A DNA stretch of 64,000 nt from Capsicum annuum (taxonomy: Eukaryota > Streptophyta > Magnoliopsida > Solanales > Solanaceae). Below the pieces are notes generated by a model. The model was not told the DNA's origin. It was given only the letters and a program-made list of their open reading frames with translations, and made no database searches. The stretch covers positions 126,532,846 to 126,596,845 of the forward strand of contig NC_061118.1 in assembly GCF_002878395.1 (NCBI RefSeq), written 5' to 3'. Below are positions 12,013 to 24,575 of this stretch, piece after piece. How positions within the stretch are numbered: position 1 is the stretch's first letter; every line of letters begins with the position of its first letter. The translations under genes and the position numbers were made by a program.

Positions 12013-14780
12013 TGTAATACCCCATACTTTTTCCTAGCGAATTTTATCTCAAGAATGTCTAGTATTAGCTTCTAAAGCGAAGGATAACTATTTCATGAGG
12101 AATTTTCAAGAATTTCACTTTTTGTCATCTGGAAAATTCAATGAGTTTTCTATCAATATAAGATTTGCCCAAATTCGATAATTGAGTCAGAAGTTATGAC
12201 TATTTAAAGTTCCCATCGTAAAACAATGCCATATTAGTCAGTGGCGCGCCACGCCAAAAGAGGAAGTTGCATTTGGAAAATTCCAGTATGGGTCCACAAT
12301 TATGGCGCGTCGCGGCAAAGTCCAAATTTAGAATTTTTCTTTTCCAGTGTCATAGTACGATTTCCTCCACATCGCACCAAAGTTCTAGATCACAAAAGAA
12401 GGGGAAACGTGATGGCTCCGCATCATACCATCCTTCAATTTCCCAATTATCAATTTCCAGTGACACGATATGATAAAGCCGCGTCGCGCCAGGGGCCCAG
12501 TTCGGGAAAATTTTACTAAAATTAAATGACGCGTCTAGGGTTAAAAGGGTCAATTTCCTACCCTATTTTATACCCAATAACCCATGATTTAGACATTATT
12601 CACCCAAAATATACTATTTTCTCTCAAATTTCTCTCAAGAACAAGCTAGGGTTTCTATTGGGGATTCAAATTTAAGAAGGTTTCACCTTCAATCTTCATG
12701 AAATCATGAACCAAGGTATGTGTAGTGTTCATTCATGGACTTCTTTCTTCCATGAAGCCTAAGAATCTCTTTTCTAAGTTTAAGTTTATGGATTTCTTTT
12801 TGATTTTCATGTTGGATTTGTTTTGTTTATGTTGAGAAGGATCAGTTGAACTCAAATCAATGTTGGGTGATAAATTTTATGTGGAATTGATTTGTATAGA
12901 TGTATATTCATGTGAACCTATGAATAAACCCTATATGATGAAATTAGAGATGAATCATGATGATTAATTATTGTATAATTTTGTCTGCATGTGCTATGCC
13001 GACCATGTGTTTCATAAAATGCCTAGATGAAGGAACAATGCCCAACTAGTATGATATCATGAAATCCCCATGTATGTACAAGTTATTCCTATCATATGTT
13101 TTGTTTATGTTGGAATGATTAGTTTAATTCAAATCAATGTTGGGTGATCAATTTTATGTAGAATTGAATTGTATAGATGTATATTCATGTGAACCTACGA
13201 ATAAACCCTAGATGATGAAATTAGAGATGAATCATGATGATTTATTGTAGTATAATTTTGTCTACTGTGGTATTCCTACCATATGTTTGATTAAACTCCT
13301 AGATAACGAACAATACCCAACTAGTATGATATCATGAAACACCCATGTATGTAAAAGTTATACCTATTACATGTTTTGATGGAATGCTTCTATAAATGTA
13401 TTATGGATTATGATGTTAGTTATATATTAAAGTAAATTATGCTTGGTCAGTTTTCTTCCATCGAGTCCTGGGGGTACTTGTACCCAAAACATTAGCTGTG
13501 TACCTAGAGCCATGTCATGTTTTCATGATACTCTCAGTCAAGCTATGAATCATTAAACATCAGATAGTTTTATGACTCAGGAAAAATCTCCATGATCTAA
13601 TGACTCAGTCAGCTGTTAGATATTAATAGTATTTCGTCTATCAATGGAACTTAGTAACTCAGTCCATGTGCAGTTTAGTAAATTATGATCAGTGTCTATT
13701 CAGATGGGATTAGAAATTAGCACCGAGTGAACCCAAGGATGAGAGCTCACCTGTTATGTGAGGGTGTGATTCTTAGATGCAATCCTTGCATTCCAAAACT
13801 ATGTAGCCAGCATAGGTTGAGACATCATAGCCTGCTATATGAGGGTAGATGAGGTGGGTTAGCCTGCTATATGAGTGTTCCCGCCATTCTTACTAGAGTT
13901 ACCTATTATATTAGGGTCACTCACATGTTGTTCATACTAGGGGCACGAAATTGACAACCTTCCAATAAGGGCATAGATTGGACCCTAATAAGGCTATAAT
14001 GCATTATTTGGGGCATGTCATTAGATGACTACCTCCTATAGTCTTAGTAAAAGAACTCAGATAGTACTTCAGAATTCAGGGTTGTCAGATATACTCAACT
14101 CAGACACAGTATGTAACTCAGATAGTTCCATCATATTCAGGACTGTCAGATACAGTCACTCATGTTATCAGTTATATTTATATTCAGTAATCATGTTATC
14201 ACAGTATTAGTGTCAGTTTTTATGTCCCATACATGTATTCTCACGCTCATGATAGTTAGCCCGTTATTATTATTGTTCGTGCATATGAACCCCATGCATT
14301 CAACCTATATCACATGCATACTAGTACATTCAAAGTAGTGATTCTTATACCATAGGTTCAGAGACACGAGCTCTAGATCTGTAGTAGATTCCAGTTTCAG
14401 CAGTCAGAGTTAGAAGTGAGTCCTCATCATTCGAGGACCTGATTATTCCCTATTATCTCATTAACTAGTTTATTAGTTGGAGTTAGTTGGCGATATCTCC
14501 CATCAATTCCTTACTCAGACAGTTAAGTCAGTTAGAGGCTTTCTAGACTAATATGTTTCAGACTTTCGTATTTTTAGTTTGTTTTGGAATTTCATACCCC
14601 GTTTAGATGTTATGTTTTACTTCAGTTACGTGAACCGTATGGCCTTTTAGTTCATATTTCCTAAATTATTTAATATTTTATGCAGTATACCGGTACAAAT
14701 ATCAGTCATGGGTTAGCTTGTAGTGCTTCAGGGTCATGAGCCCCATGTAGCATTCCGGTTCAACAAATTGGGGTGTTACA
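12013..14780 (+). repeat. 3' LTR of element A, enlarged by an internal duplication
   Basis: It starts TGTAATACCCC and ends GGGGTGTTACA; 2768 bp, 256 bp longer than the 5' LTR. It carries a perfect GGCGCGCC palindrome at 12243-12250 within a GC-rich cluster upstream of a TATA-like CTATTTTATACC (about 12563). Most of it is about 90 percent identical to the 5' LTR. Confidence 0.88.
12820..13372 (+). repeat. direct duplication inside the 3' LTR (units 12820-13097 and 13098-13372)
   Basis: Both units begin GTTTTGTTTATGTTG and run to the CATGT...TAC(C)TAT border. The 5' LTR holds only one such unit (from about 5111). The second unit plus flank, to about 13450, matches the 5' LTR with roughly eight differences in ~345 bp. 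The first unit shows about 10 percent difference. Confidence 0.85.
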
Positions 14781-15088
14781 ATTAGATAATTACCTCCCAC
14801 AGTTTCAGTTTTAGTCTAATAGAACTCAGTTCAGTTCTACAGAATCAGGGCTGTCAGACACAGTCACCCATCTCATTATGGAATTCAGCATAGTTCAACA
14901 AAATCAAGACTTTCAAAAACAATCACTCAATTAACATTATTGCAGTAATAGTAAACTTATTTATCAGTCTTTCAGTTATCAAAACTCAGTATCCAGTATT
15001 ACTATGATCTCAGACACAACATATGTAGATATGTCAATAGTGTTGCATAATCAGTGTTTCATCAGTTTCAGTTATACATGTACTCTTT
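14781..15088 (+). repeat. Tekay-type LTR fragment, right part (host of element A)
   Basis: This continues the fragment 4145-4312 after removal of element A: ATAATTACCTCCCACAG matches A's LTR around 6035. It then carries GGCTGTCAGA(T/C)ACAGTCAC-type repeats of that LTR. It stops at about 15088, where minus-strand integrase of element B begins. Confidence 0.75.
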
Positions 15089-15880
15089 GTCCATCCATCT
15101 GAGTGTGGAAAGCGGTGCAAAGGTTCACCTTAGTCCCCAAAACTCTTTGAAATAAGTGCCAAAAATGAGACGTTAACTGAGTACCTCAATAAAAATGATG
15201 GAAACTGAAGAACCATGCACCTTAACTATCTTCTCAACGAACAACTTGGCATAATCCTCAGAAGAAAAATTAGTTCTCACCAATAAGAAGTAAGCCAACT
15301 TAGTCATCCTATCCACAATGACCCAAATAGACGTTAGCTGGCCACGGACAGCGGGAGACCCATAACAAACTCCATATTAATCACTTCCCATTTCTACACG
15401 GGCAACTCAATAGCTTCAGAGAAGCCACTATTCAAGTGCTAAACCTTTAGTTTTTGGTACACCATATACTTGGCTACAAAATTAGACATATCCATGTTCA
15501 AGTTATTGCACCAATAAATATCCTTCAAGTCATGATAAATCTTTGTAGAACGAGGATGGACATTATACCTCGACTCATAAGCTTCATCTAAGAACCTCAC
15601 TCGCTACCCATCAATGTCAGGAACACATAACCTACCTTGGACCTCACGATGCTATCACCACCAATCTCAAAAGCTATCACTTTCTAGTGACCCACATCAT
15701 CATTGATCTGCATCAAAAGATGATCCAAAATCTTCTTCTCTTTCACCTCAGCACCTAAAGATTACTTTGCCACTTCTTGAACAATCACACTACTATTTTT
15801 AGAGTCCAAGAGATGAACCCTATGATTAGCCAAACGGTGAATATGTTTAACCAATTCTCTCTTCTCCCCATCATCATGAG
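15089..15880 (-). pseudogene. integrase of element B, truncated
   Basis: Minus-strand reading in several frames gives an LCVPD-like linker, an HPRSTKIYHDLKDIYW block, then the zinc-binding pair position as YMVYQ. Both expected cysteines are tyrosines (codons at 15466-15468 and 15457-15459), each one G-to-A step from Cys. The core start reads INMEFVMG, with Glu (CTC on plus at 15370-15372) where the first catalytic Asp is expected. The domain ends within the segment before the catalytic Glu. It would insert element DNA into chromosomes; three metal-binding or catalytic losses plus truncation make it dead. Confidence 0.8.
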
Positions 15881-15889
15881 AAAAGATTT

Positions 15890-17330
15890 CATTGGACAAC
15901 CTGCTCAGAGCATCTACAACCATATTAGCTTTACCTAAATGATAATGTAGACTGATATCTTATTCCTTCAACAACTCAAGCCATCTCCTTTGCATGAGAT
16001 TCAACTTTTTTTGGGTGGACACGTATTGCAAAATCATATGGTCTGAGAAAATATCAATATGAACCCCATACAAGTAATGACTCCAGATCTTTAGGGCAAA
16101 AACCATAGCCAACAACTCCAAATTATGCATCAGATAGTTCTTCTCATGAACTTTCTATTGCTTAGAAGCACATGCAACCACCTTGCTATGTTGCTTCAAC
16201 ACACAACCTAATTCTGCACGAGATGCATCACAATAAACCACAATACCATTCGTTACCTCGGGTAGGGTCATAATTAGAGCCGAAGTTAACTTATCCTTCA
16301 ACTTCTCAAAACTACCTTTACAGGCCTTTGGACACAAGAACTTTTCCTTTTTCCGAGTCAACATAGTCAATGGGGCAGCAATAAAAGAGAATCTCTCTAC
16401 AAAAATTCGATAATAATTGACTAAACCTAAGAAACTCTAAATATTAGTTTGAGTCATGGGTCTAGGCCACTTCTTAACCACCGCAAACTTTTGTGGATCC
16501 ACCATAATCCCGTCACTAGAAAAACAACGACCCAAATAAGTCACAATATTCAACCAGAACTCACGCTTAGAGAATTTAGCATACAATCGCTGCTCTTTAA
16601 GGGTCTGCAACACTAAGCATAGGTGATCAACATGATCCGCCTTGCTCTTTCAATATACCAAAATATCATCAATGAAGACAATGAAAAACAAGTCTAGGAA
16701 CTGATGGAACACCCAGTTCATAAGATTCATTAATCCCGTCGGGGCATTAGTCAAACTAACGGACATCATCAAAACTCAAAGTGACCATATCAGGATTGGA
16801 AGATGTTCTTAAGGACATCACCTCCATAATCTTCAATTGATGATAACCCAACTAATGATCAACATTGGAGAAGTACTTAGCACCGTGAATCTAATCCAAT
16901 GGATCATCGATCCTAGGAAGTGAGTACTTATTCTTCATAGTCAGCTAATTCAATTAGTTGAAATCTATGCACATTCGAAGGGACCCATCCTTCTTACGCA
17001 CGAATAGAAATGGAGTGCCCTAAGGAGAAATAATAGGGCGAATAAAACCTTTATATAAAAGATATTTCAAATGTTGTTTAAGTTCCTTTGACTCAGTCGG
17101 AGCCATTTTGTAACGAGGGATAAAGATAGGAAGAGTATTTAGAAGAAGATCAATCCCAAAATCAATTTCCCTATTGAGAGAAACACCAGGAAGATCATCA
17201 AGAAATACCAAAGGGAACTCGTAGACCATAGGGAAAGATTGAAATAAAGGACCTTTGGATCTAGAATCCTTAACATGTGCTAGATGGTTGATAAACCCCT
17301 TGGAAATCAATTTCTGGGCTCTAATATAGG
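15890..17330 (-). pseudogene. reverse transcriptase and RNaseH of element B
   Basis: On the minus strand RT starts after the PR linker with REIDFGIDLLLNTLPIFIPRY and KMAPTESKELKQHLKYLL, then GFIRPIISP near 17025. The catalytic FIDD is intact (16665-16676 on plus). The connection segment follows, and RNaseH begins with LPEVTNGIVVYCDASRAELG (about 16290-16220), so its first Asp is retained. Stops and frameshifts occur between blocks, the largest open stretches being 17020-17439 and 16155-16370. Confidence 0.85.
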
Positions 17331-17349
17331 ATCTAAACCATCCGTTTTG

Positions 17350-19200
17350 CACTAGGAAACTACCTTCCCATTCAATCACCGGCTCATTTGGGGCCCTTTT
17401 AGTCTGAAAATCCATGAAGCATAGCACGAGGACAACCAATCCATCCCCGAAATCATATCAAATTCAAGCTTATCCAACTCTATTAAATCTGCTAATATCT
17501 CCCTACCACAGATAGATACCACATAATCCTTATAGAATTTTTGTGCCATAATAAAGTCACCAACTAGGTTGGACACGGAAAAAATGATTATGAATACATT
17601 CAGGACCAATACAAAAATAAATGCCACATAAAGGGTGACATAAGAAAAAGTAAACTCGTGATCAGTCAAATAATACACATCATAAGAGAAAAGTTTTAGT
17701 AAATCAGTAATAACATCAGGAGATGCTTCAGAATCCAGATGGGGATCAAGAGCATATAGACGGCTCCAAGAAGTGCCAAAGCTAAAAGTAGCACCCTTTG
17801 GTATGGGAGCAGAACAAATAGCAATCGAAACTTGATTCTCTTATATAGTAATATCACCTGAAGGAAATTTCATATAAAAGTAGCCAGGATGGCTGCATCA
17901 AAACATTTGTTTCTCTCGTCATCAAAGAAACTTTGGTGCAACTATCCACAAAATCTATAAGAAAAATATGATGGAGATTACCGGGGCCCAATAGCCTAAG
18001 ATTAGGGTCTTTGTGACTTGTACCAATATTGTTTGGAACATGATGATCACCCAATGGCTTCGAATAAGGATAAATAGCTGTAGAGTAGGACAAAATCACC
18101 CCACTTCTTCTTAGACCATTTTCCACCATCCCTACCACTCTGCTTCTGACCTTTACCCTGATTCGAATATTAAAATTTCTTATTTTTCCATTCAGTCATC
18201 TTAACTTGCTTTTTCTTTTACTCCTCTACCTATTACATATACACCAACAACCTATAGATTTCTATGTCTTTGTTCAACAAATTAGCTTTTCATTGTATTA
18301 CCAAATCACGAGATAACCCTAAAGCAAATTTCCTAATTCAAGCTCTCGTAGAGGACACCAACTTTGGTGCATAATATAATAGTTGGTTAAACTTCAAGGC
18401 ATACTTTTTCACTGCCATCCTTCCTTGCCTCAAGATCATAAACTCCTTGGCCTTTGCCTCCTTCAACTCCTGAAGAAATAAACAATTAAGAAAAGCACTA
18501 TAAAAATCATCACAAGATGGCAATTCCTCCTCATCACCCATCGAGTAATCCTACTCCTTATATCATTAATATTTTATATCTTTTAGTTAGTATGCGGTAA
18601 ATTTTACACCCTATAAGATAGAGGCATACATCAAAAAAAATATTTTCCATCTCATCATTTAATCCTTGAGGATCTCCCTCAACCTTAGGACTAGTGAAAA
18701 CTGGAGGTTTGAGTCTCATAAATTGGCCAACTGTAGTGACCTCATAAGAAGGGGTAACATCACTTTTAAGTTCAGACTGATGACAGTAAGATGCCACCAA
18801 CTGAGTAAGAAAATGGATCAAATCGTGGAACTCAACATTAGTAACATCACCTTGAGCAGCTCGAGAAGGACTTGTTGAATAAGAAGGAACCCCACAAGAG
18901 CCATTAGTATCATGAGCCCTTGATCGGGTCTAAACCCTATGAGTAGGATAGATTCCATCAACGTTGTCCTCGAGTGGGATAGAGGAGTATCTTTGAGCAT
19001 TAGATCTTTGTGGAGGAATGATATTAAAAGAAAACAAATAGGAATTAAAGAAAATTAAATATCTTAGACTCTATTGCTCGAAAATAGATCACAAGAAAGG
19101 GAAATATTCCTAGATACCTTATAACTTTCCATTATAAGTATGGCATGCTACACACCCATAAAAAGACTCTATTTTACGCAACTTCATAGACACCCTGTGA
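17350..19200 (-). pseudogene. gag and protease of element B
   Basis: The gag pieces on the minus strand are an N-terminal region near 19000-18820, FMRLKPPVFTSPKVEGDPQG at about 18720-18660, and FYSAFLNCLFLQELKEAKAKEF with YALKFNQLLYYAPKL at about 18510-18350. The nucleocapsid end lies near 18000. The protease end is recognisable at 17460-17560 (FYKDYVV, ADLIELDKLEFDMISGMDWL). The usual D-S/T-G motif is not convincingly readable. Frames shift repeatedly. Confidence 0.7.
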
Positions 19201-19210
19201 CACCAAACGT

Positions 19211-21319
19211 AGGTTCTGATACTAACTTTGTCATTGCCCATACCAAGGACTAACCATGACGGGTTTACCAAGTATATCATGGATCGGAGACCGCCCCAAA
19301 ACTTATCCCAAACACCATACACTGCCCAAGAATGGTTGAATTTCAAACATATAATAATATAGCATGAAATAAACTCAAAGAATAAAAGATATATCTATAA
19401 TGATTAACCAGCAACCAACCTCGAAACAACCAACAAACACCACCCATGTCCAGAGTAATCTACCAAAGCCTCTACCTAAAGAAAACCAAAAACATTCTTG
19501 GTTGGGATATGTCCCAACCCAGACAATGACATTGATAATATAAACTCTCAATTATAATGTATTAAAGGAGTTGATTAAATTTATATGTCTATTAAAGAAT
19601 AAAATCTCACCATTTTACCATAATGAACTGACAAACTGAGTCGATCCTCCTAACTCTGTGCAGAAAAAGTAGGAGTATCTCTAGGAGAGGGGTCAAAACA
19701 AAGTCAAGTCAAACCATTTCAAATACCATATGAATCACGTTATAATTCATAAATAAATAATAAGCCGAGACAAGGAACAAGGTTTAGCATAAAGTGAATT
19801 ATTATCTTGGACTATGTAGCAAACCATCATAATAGGCACCCATGGGCTATATGGATTCAACTTCTCCTACTGAAAGGTCCCCAGTGCGTGATAGCTACAA
19901 AAACTAGAGAAAATTTAAGGAAAAGCTAAATCCATCAAGTCAACTAGCCATTCCAAAATATATAATAAGTATGACATATGGACACAGGTTAATAATACAA
20001 AGCCTCATGTGAGTAAACATGATTGTCCAGTATAAGTCATCCAAGAACCATACCTTCACGGCTATGCAAAATAACCCCCATTAATCCAAATTTCAAAAAA
20101 GATTCACATAAAATATTCATAAATCAATGAACTAACCGTTAAGTAACACCATGGGCATCCTCATACCCAAACACTTGAAATATTATCTCTATGCCATATC
20201 AATCAAATTAAAACTTAGGGGAATGCCTCAGTCCCTTTTGTTCATTATATTTAAATCTTGGGGTAACTCCCCGCCCATTTTTTATTTATTAATATGCTAG
20301 CCAATAAGGCTTTTAAAGTCTAAGTTCATTATTTTACCAATTATGAAATACAATAACATAGGTGAGAAATTCAAACCAAGTGACAATATTTACAATTCAA
20401 AATTATTTAAACATGTAGGTTGAGAAAACACATTATTCAAAACCAATTCCAAACTTTTAAACATCAATATGGGGAAAACCATGAACCCTTAGTTTATTCA
20501 CCATTTCCATGTACCCCACAAGATCCAAACAATTAATAAATCATAAGCAATAATCAAGGGAAAACAATTCAAGGTGCAACCATGTCAAAACCCTCAACCA
20601 CATTGGAAACCCACATTCATAACTATTCAATTGATGTACATAATAAATTAATTCCTTTCACAAAATATAATTAGGAAAGAGTAACATGCTTGAATTATCC
20701 ATTTTATGGAGAGAAATCACCCTTGAGCCCTTGGATGACCTTCTTCTTGAAAACCTTATGTATTTTTCTTAAGAGAATTTAAGAAAGTTTTAAAAGTGTT
20801 TAAATATGTTATAAATGAGAAATAACCCCTTTGAGTTCTTTCTAGATGAGAGGTTTTAATTGCGTAATAAGGGAATTGCCCAAAGTGTCCTTAAATTAAA
20901 AGTTCAAATTTAGTCATCAGTGACCACGGGTTGCTATATGACTCGTAGGGATTCGTTATGACTTGTCACCATGAGTTGTAGCCAAGATAGTTTCTAAGGA
21001 ATATAAAAATTATTGACCCTACTCTCACCTAATATAACTTTTAATGGGATACTACAACTTGGAGGGTCCATTCATAGTCAACACAACAACCATTTAGGTA
21101 TATACTAGTTATCCTATGATTTGTACACAATGACCTGTAAAGAATCCTCACAACTCGTAGTGAGCCACTCGTACTCATAGAAGAAGACTTAGCTACAAAC
21201 ACTAGTCAAATTATTATTTATTTCCAATGGCTCTCTAAGAATGCCTATGACTCATAGGGTAAGTTGTAATCAGGATAAAATTTAGAAATTTCTTAGGGCC
21301 AAAAATTTACAGTGTTACA
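19211..21319 (-). repeat. 5' LTR of element B with primer binding site
   Basis: On the minus strand the LTR starts TGTAACACTG at 21319 and ends GGGCAATGACA at 19229 (2091 bp). It is followed by AAGTTAGTATCAGAAC (19228-19211), close to the initiator-Met-type primer site. Its family-specific cluster of short direct or inverted words (ACTCGTAG, GACTTGT, CATGAGTTGTAG on plus) is at 20925-21260. No gene seen inside. Confidence 0.82.
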
Positions 21320-21416
21320 ATCTCATTGGCTTGTTATTTTATTACTAGACTCTTGGGTGCAGTTTCTATTCTATTTCTATGTCATATATATATATATATG
21401 CTTTATCTATGGAGCT
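21320..21416 (+). repeat. 5' LTR piece of element H, left of element C
   Basis: This is a short AT-rich stretch with an (AT)n run at about 21384-21399, ending in GAGCT (21412-21416), the target site duplicated by element C. Similarity to the H 3' LTR around 42060-42140 is weak but collinear. Confidence 0.55.
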
Positions 21417-22901
21417 TGATAACACTCAACTTACACATCAATTTAATACAAGGCAGTCGTTGTCAATATATTTACCCACTTTGAAGTCGAGGTCGAATCC
21501 ACGAGGAATAATGTGAGTGGCGATTAAACAAATTTGAAACTATAGCTATAAGTTGAATTCAAAAAAATGATACAAAAAGATAAAATGGGGGTTTTTGATG
21601 ATCAAACAAATGTTAAAGTTTTAACTTGCTTCAGAGCTCAAAACTAAAATTTCAATGGTTCAATTCAATGATAGAGAGGAACTAGGGTGGTGATCACTAT
21701 GATTATTAATCCCCATTAAATAATAACTGTAGTAGACCATATTATAAGTTTCGACAGTCCATCTAAGCGTTTCTCAACCTACTGAGATGTTGAACTCCCT
21801 AATTCTCTCAAACTTAGGAAATCATTCTATTCATATTAATATTATCTCAAGTTGATCAATCTTGTTACATCATTCATCATTAGAAGGGAGCTTAACCTTC
21901 CTAAAATCTTGTTGATAATTTTCTACCTTTAGTTTATTTCTCAGTTTGAGCAAAGCAACATAAGGCGGGATTTATTATTTGCAACCAATAAATAACAGTC
22001 ATAACAAAGGAATTATCAAGATGTCCCCATAATCACTCAAACCCTAAACAACTATTAAATCCATGGGAGAATAATCATAGATCCCACAACCCTAGTTTTG
22101 GGTATTAGTTCCACATGAGAAAGAAACAAATAGCCACAATTGATCATCCTTCAAAGTAATTAAACTTACAAAAAATGAATTCTGAAGTTTATTCTCTTCA
22201 AACTTCAAGATAAAATTCCCATAACCAAATCAAAGAGTTGAAATTGAATTCTAAGTTTTAAGCAACAAAAACAAGTGTCTTTTCCTTTCGAATAAGTTCA
22301 AGATGTTCCGCCCTTTATATAATTAGAAAACCCTAACATATGCTTTAAATACTTCATCCTAATTATGGAAAAAAAATCATAGATCACAGTATTTTCTTGG
22401 ACAGGTGATGATGTGTGTGTCAGCTTATCAGGAATGTCGTTAGCTCCTCTTCACTTTTTATAATATCTACCTTGGGTTGACGATGAGGCTTGACAGCTTA
22501 TCAGACATGTGATGACTCATCAGAGATTTCATCACTTTTTCACTTCAAACTCCATTCCTTTCCTAAGCCTAACGACGAGCCTGATGGCTTATCACACTTC
22601 TGACGGCCTATCACAGATGTCTTCACTAATTCCAACTAAAATTTATTCTCTGTCTAAGCCTGATGGCAACTCTGATAGCTTATCACAAGGCTGATGACTT
22701 AGTAGATAAGTTGTTAGCTATACTTCTTTATCTACTTGCTTAGAAATCAACTTTTTTACTCCCATTATTGTTGATTCTCTTGCATCTCGACTTTTACTGT
22801 AATATCAAAGAGAAAACAATCAAAATGGTAAAATTTTCTTAAGACTTTGTAATTATTCTCAATTAAAAGCCTCGAATATGTTAGCATCTGCTCACACATT
22901 A
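21417..22901 (-). repeat. 3' LTR of element C
   Basis: 1485 bp. On plus it begins TGATAACACTCAAC and ends at CTCACACATTA; on minus the expected TGATGTGTGAGC start is mutated to TAATGTGTGAGC. It contains GCTTATCA-type dyad units at about 22400-22720, as in the LTRs of D and copy 1. Confidence 0.88.
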
Positions 22902-24510
22902 ACACTCTCAAATTAAAACAATTATTTGTCCTCAAGCAACTAAAACACAACCAAGAGAATACAAAGTACATTCGGCATTCAACCATTCATATTATCTAAA
23001 AACATTTTCAACATCTCCAAGGTCAATGAATTTAAAAATAACTATGTATATTATTGAAGAACAACAATACGACACACAGGAACTAACATATGGCATTAGT
23101 TCAAAAACAACAACCATGAATGTACCAAGACTCACTATCCAAACAAGTTAACAACTAGAAACATAACCAGTGTGCCCTTATTAGAAAGAAGTCCCACTTC
23201 ACTTATATCAGATATCATATATGTAACCATGGGGACAATCAAAAGGCAATCACTCTCAGAATGAAGTTACAATAAATTTTTACTGAATACCATAGGCTTG
23301 CCCTTATTTTCATTACCAACATTTTCAGATAGGTTAGCTAGGATCACTATAGGTCTTCTCTTTGGCTTGTAATGTAGGCTAGGGGCTAATATGATACTCG
23401 ATGATATTTAAAGTGACTGGTATGATAATCGATGATATTTAAAGTGACTAAGCCTCCTTGACACTGCACTAGCTTCTGTGGTCTCACTCATTAACCTCTT
23501 TATATTCTTCTCTTTTGTTGATCACACATATTAAGGATGGGTATGGTGTTTTCTACAATCACTTCTTTTTCTTCTTCTTTTGTTTTTTTTCAAAACTTTT
23601 CTTTTCTTTTTCTTTTCCAACGCACCCAATTTTTCATTCTTTTCTTTTATTCTACCTTTCGTCATTCTCATTTTACATCACGCACCCCTATGATAGCCAT
23701 CCTCAACTTAGGCTATTTGCCTATGTCGAAGTGTACAATGTCCAAGAACAACCAGGGTAAAAATAGGTTCATTGTGATACAAATAGAAAGGTGATAGGTA
23801 TAATAAAAAGAATAGGCATTCAGGCTTAGAATCAAGATCAGTGGATATTATTTACACATGGAAGGTCATTTAGGCTAAGAGTGTGCTAATATCAACAACG
23901 GCCTATGATCCTTTCCTAATTGCTATCCTACAACCAAGGTAAGACCAACCGGGCAAGTTCTAGATTTAACACAACTGGAACTAGGTAGTATCCCAGACAC
24001 ATATGGCACAAAGGTACATCACAAGCTACTACCTATTCAGTATATGTAATTATTTCGCAATGGTTATCATGTCACTAGTACTAATTCCATAACAAGATGC
24101 ATAGTGGTCACACATAAATGCTTATCACACAGTTATAAAATAGACCATTATAGAGGTGTTCAAAAATCAACAAAACATGTTAACTACCTAAGGTACTTGT
24201 ATTTCTCCTAGTCAACTACAATATTTTACAAAAAATCACAATACACCTAAACATGTCAGCTCTACTAAGAACAATACTCTATGGAAAAAAAGCATGGCAA
24301 CAAAAACCCCAAGAGGACATCAACACCCACAAGTAGCCCCACCCTCAACTTAAAATCACGCAATGTACTTAATGCGTCAGACCAAAACAATAGAGTTAGA
24401 AGCATACATGTGGCACCATGGGTGCGAAGATATAAGGTCAATCATATAATATGAATACAAACAGCAAAATACCTTGGTTTTCCTCCCAAGCAGCGCCTGA
24501 TTTAATGTCG
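22902..24510 (-). other. 3' untranslated block of element C, shared with D
   Basis: This non-coding block is collinear with D 36720-37543. It includes a long pyrimidine-rich run on plus (about 23550-23660; purine-rich on minus), GGGTGCG/TATCATAGGGG-like sequence near 23685, a block near 23270-23370 matching D 37050-37180, and the GCTTGAGGACAA motif just before the LTR (22918-22935). The post-pol landmark (minus-strand CAGGCGCTGCTTGGGAGG, about 24486-24504) marks its upstream end. No gene seen. Confidence 0.75.
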
Positions 24511-24575
24511 CGGCACGACCCAACTCAGTTTATTCCTCCACCTTGAGGATATCAATTTCTCCCCCAACTTAGAGT

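Larger units (their letters stand above)
4313..14780 (+). mobile_element. element A: Tekay/Del-like chromovirus, complete but decayed
   Basis: It has two LTRs (4313-6824 and 12013-14780), a degenerate initiator-tRNA-Met-like primer site, gag, PR, RT, RNaseH, integrase, a chromodomain-like tail and a polypurine tract. The flanks TTTAG (4308-4312) and ATTAG (14781-14785) are a 4-of-5 target duplication. Removing the element leaves a continuous LTR of the same family. All frames carry stops or frameshifts. LTR identity is about 90 percent by eye over the first 200 bp, with one much more similar patch. Confidence 0.9.
15089..21319 (-). mobile_element. element B: Ty3/gypsy chromovirus-like, 5' LTR to mid-integrase
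   Basis: On the minus strand: LTR 21319-19229, primer site, gag, PR, RT, RNaseH, integrase. The element is cut inside the integrase core at about 15088, just after a degenerate DGQ motif, and meets an unrelated LTR fragment. The 3' part and 3' LTR are missing. All frames are broken. Confidence 0.85.

Noticed and set aside
12241..12553. Overlapping ORFs around the GC-rich part of the A LTR
   Set aside because: Open in several frames on both strands because of local composition; no domain; the equivalent 5' LTR region is not open the same way.
23555..23680. Pyrimidine-rich run as a possible genic intron or 3' splice region
   Set aside because: It is homologous to the purine-rich run in D 36815-36980 on the opposite strand, thus part of the element's 3' block.
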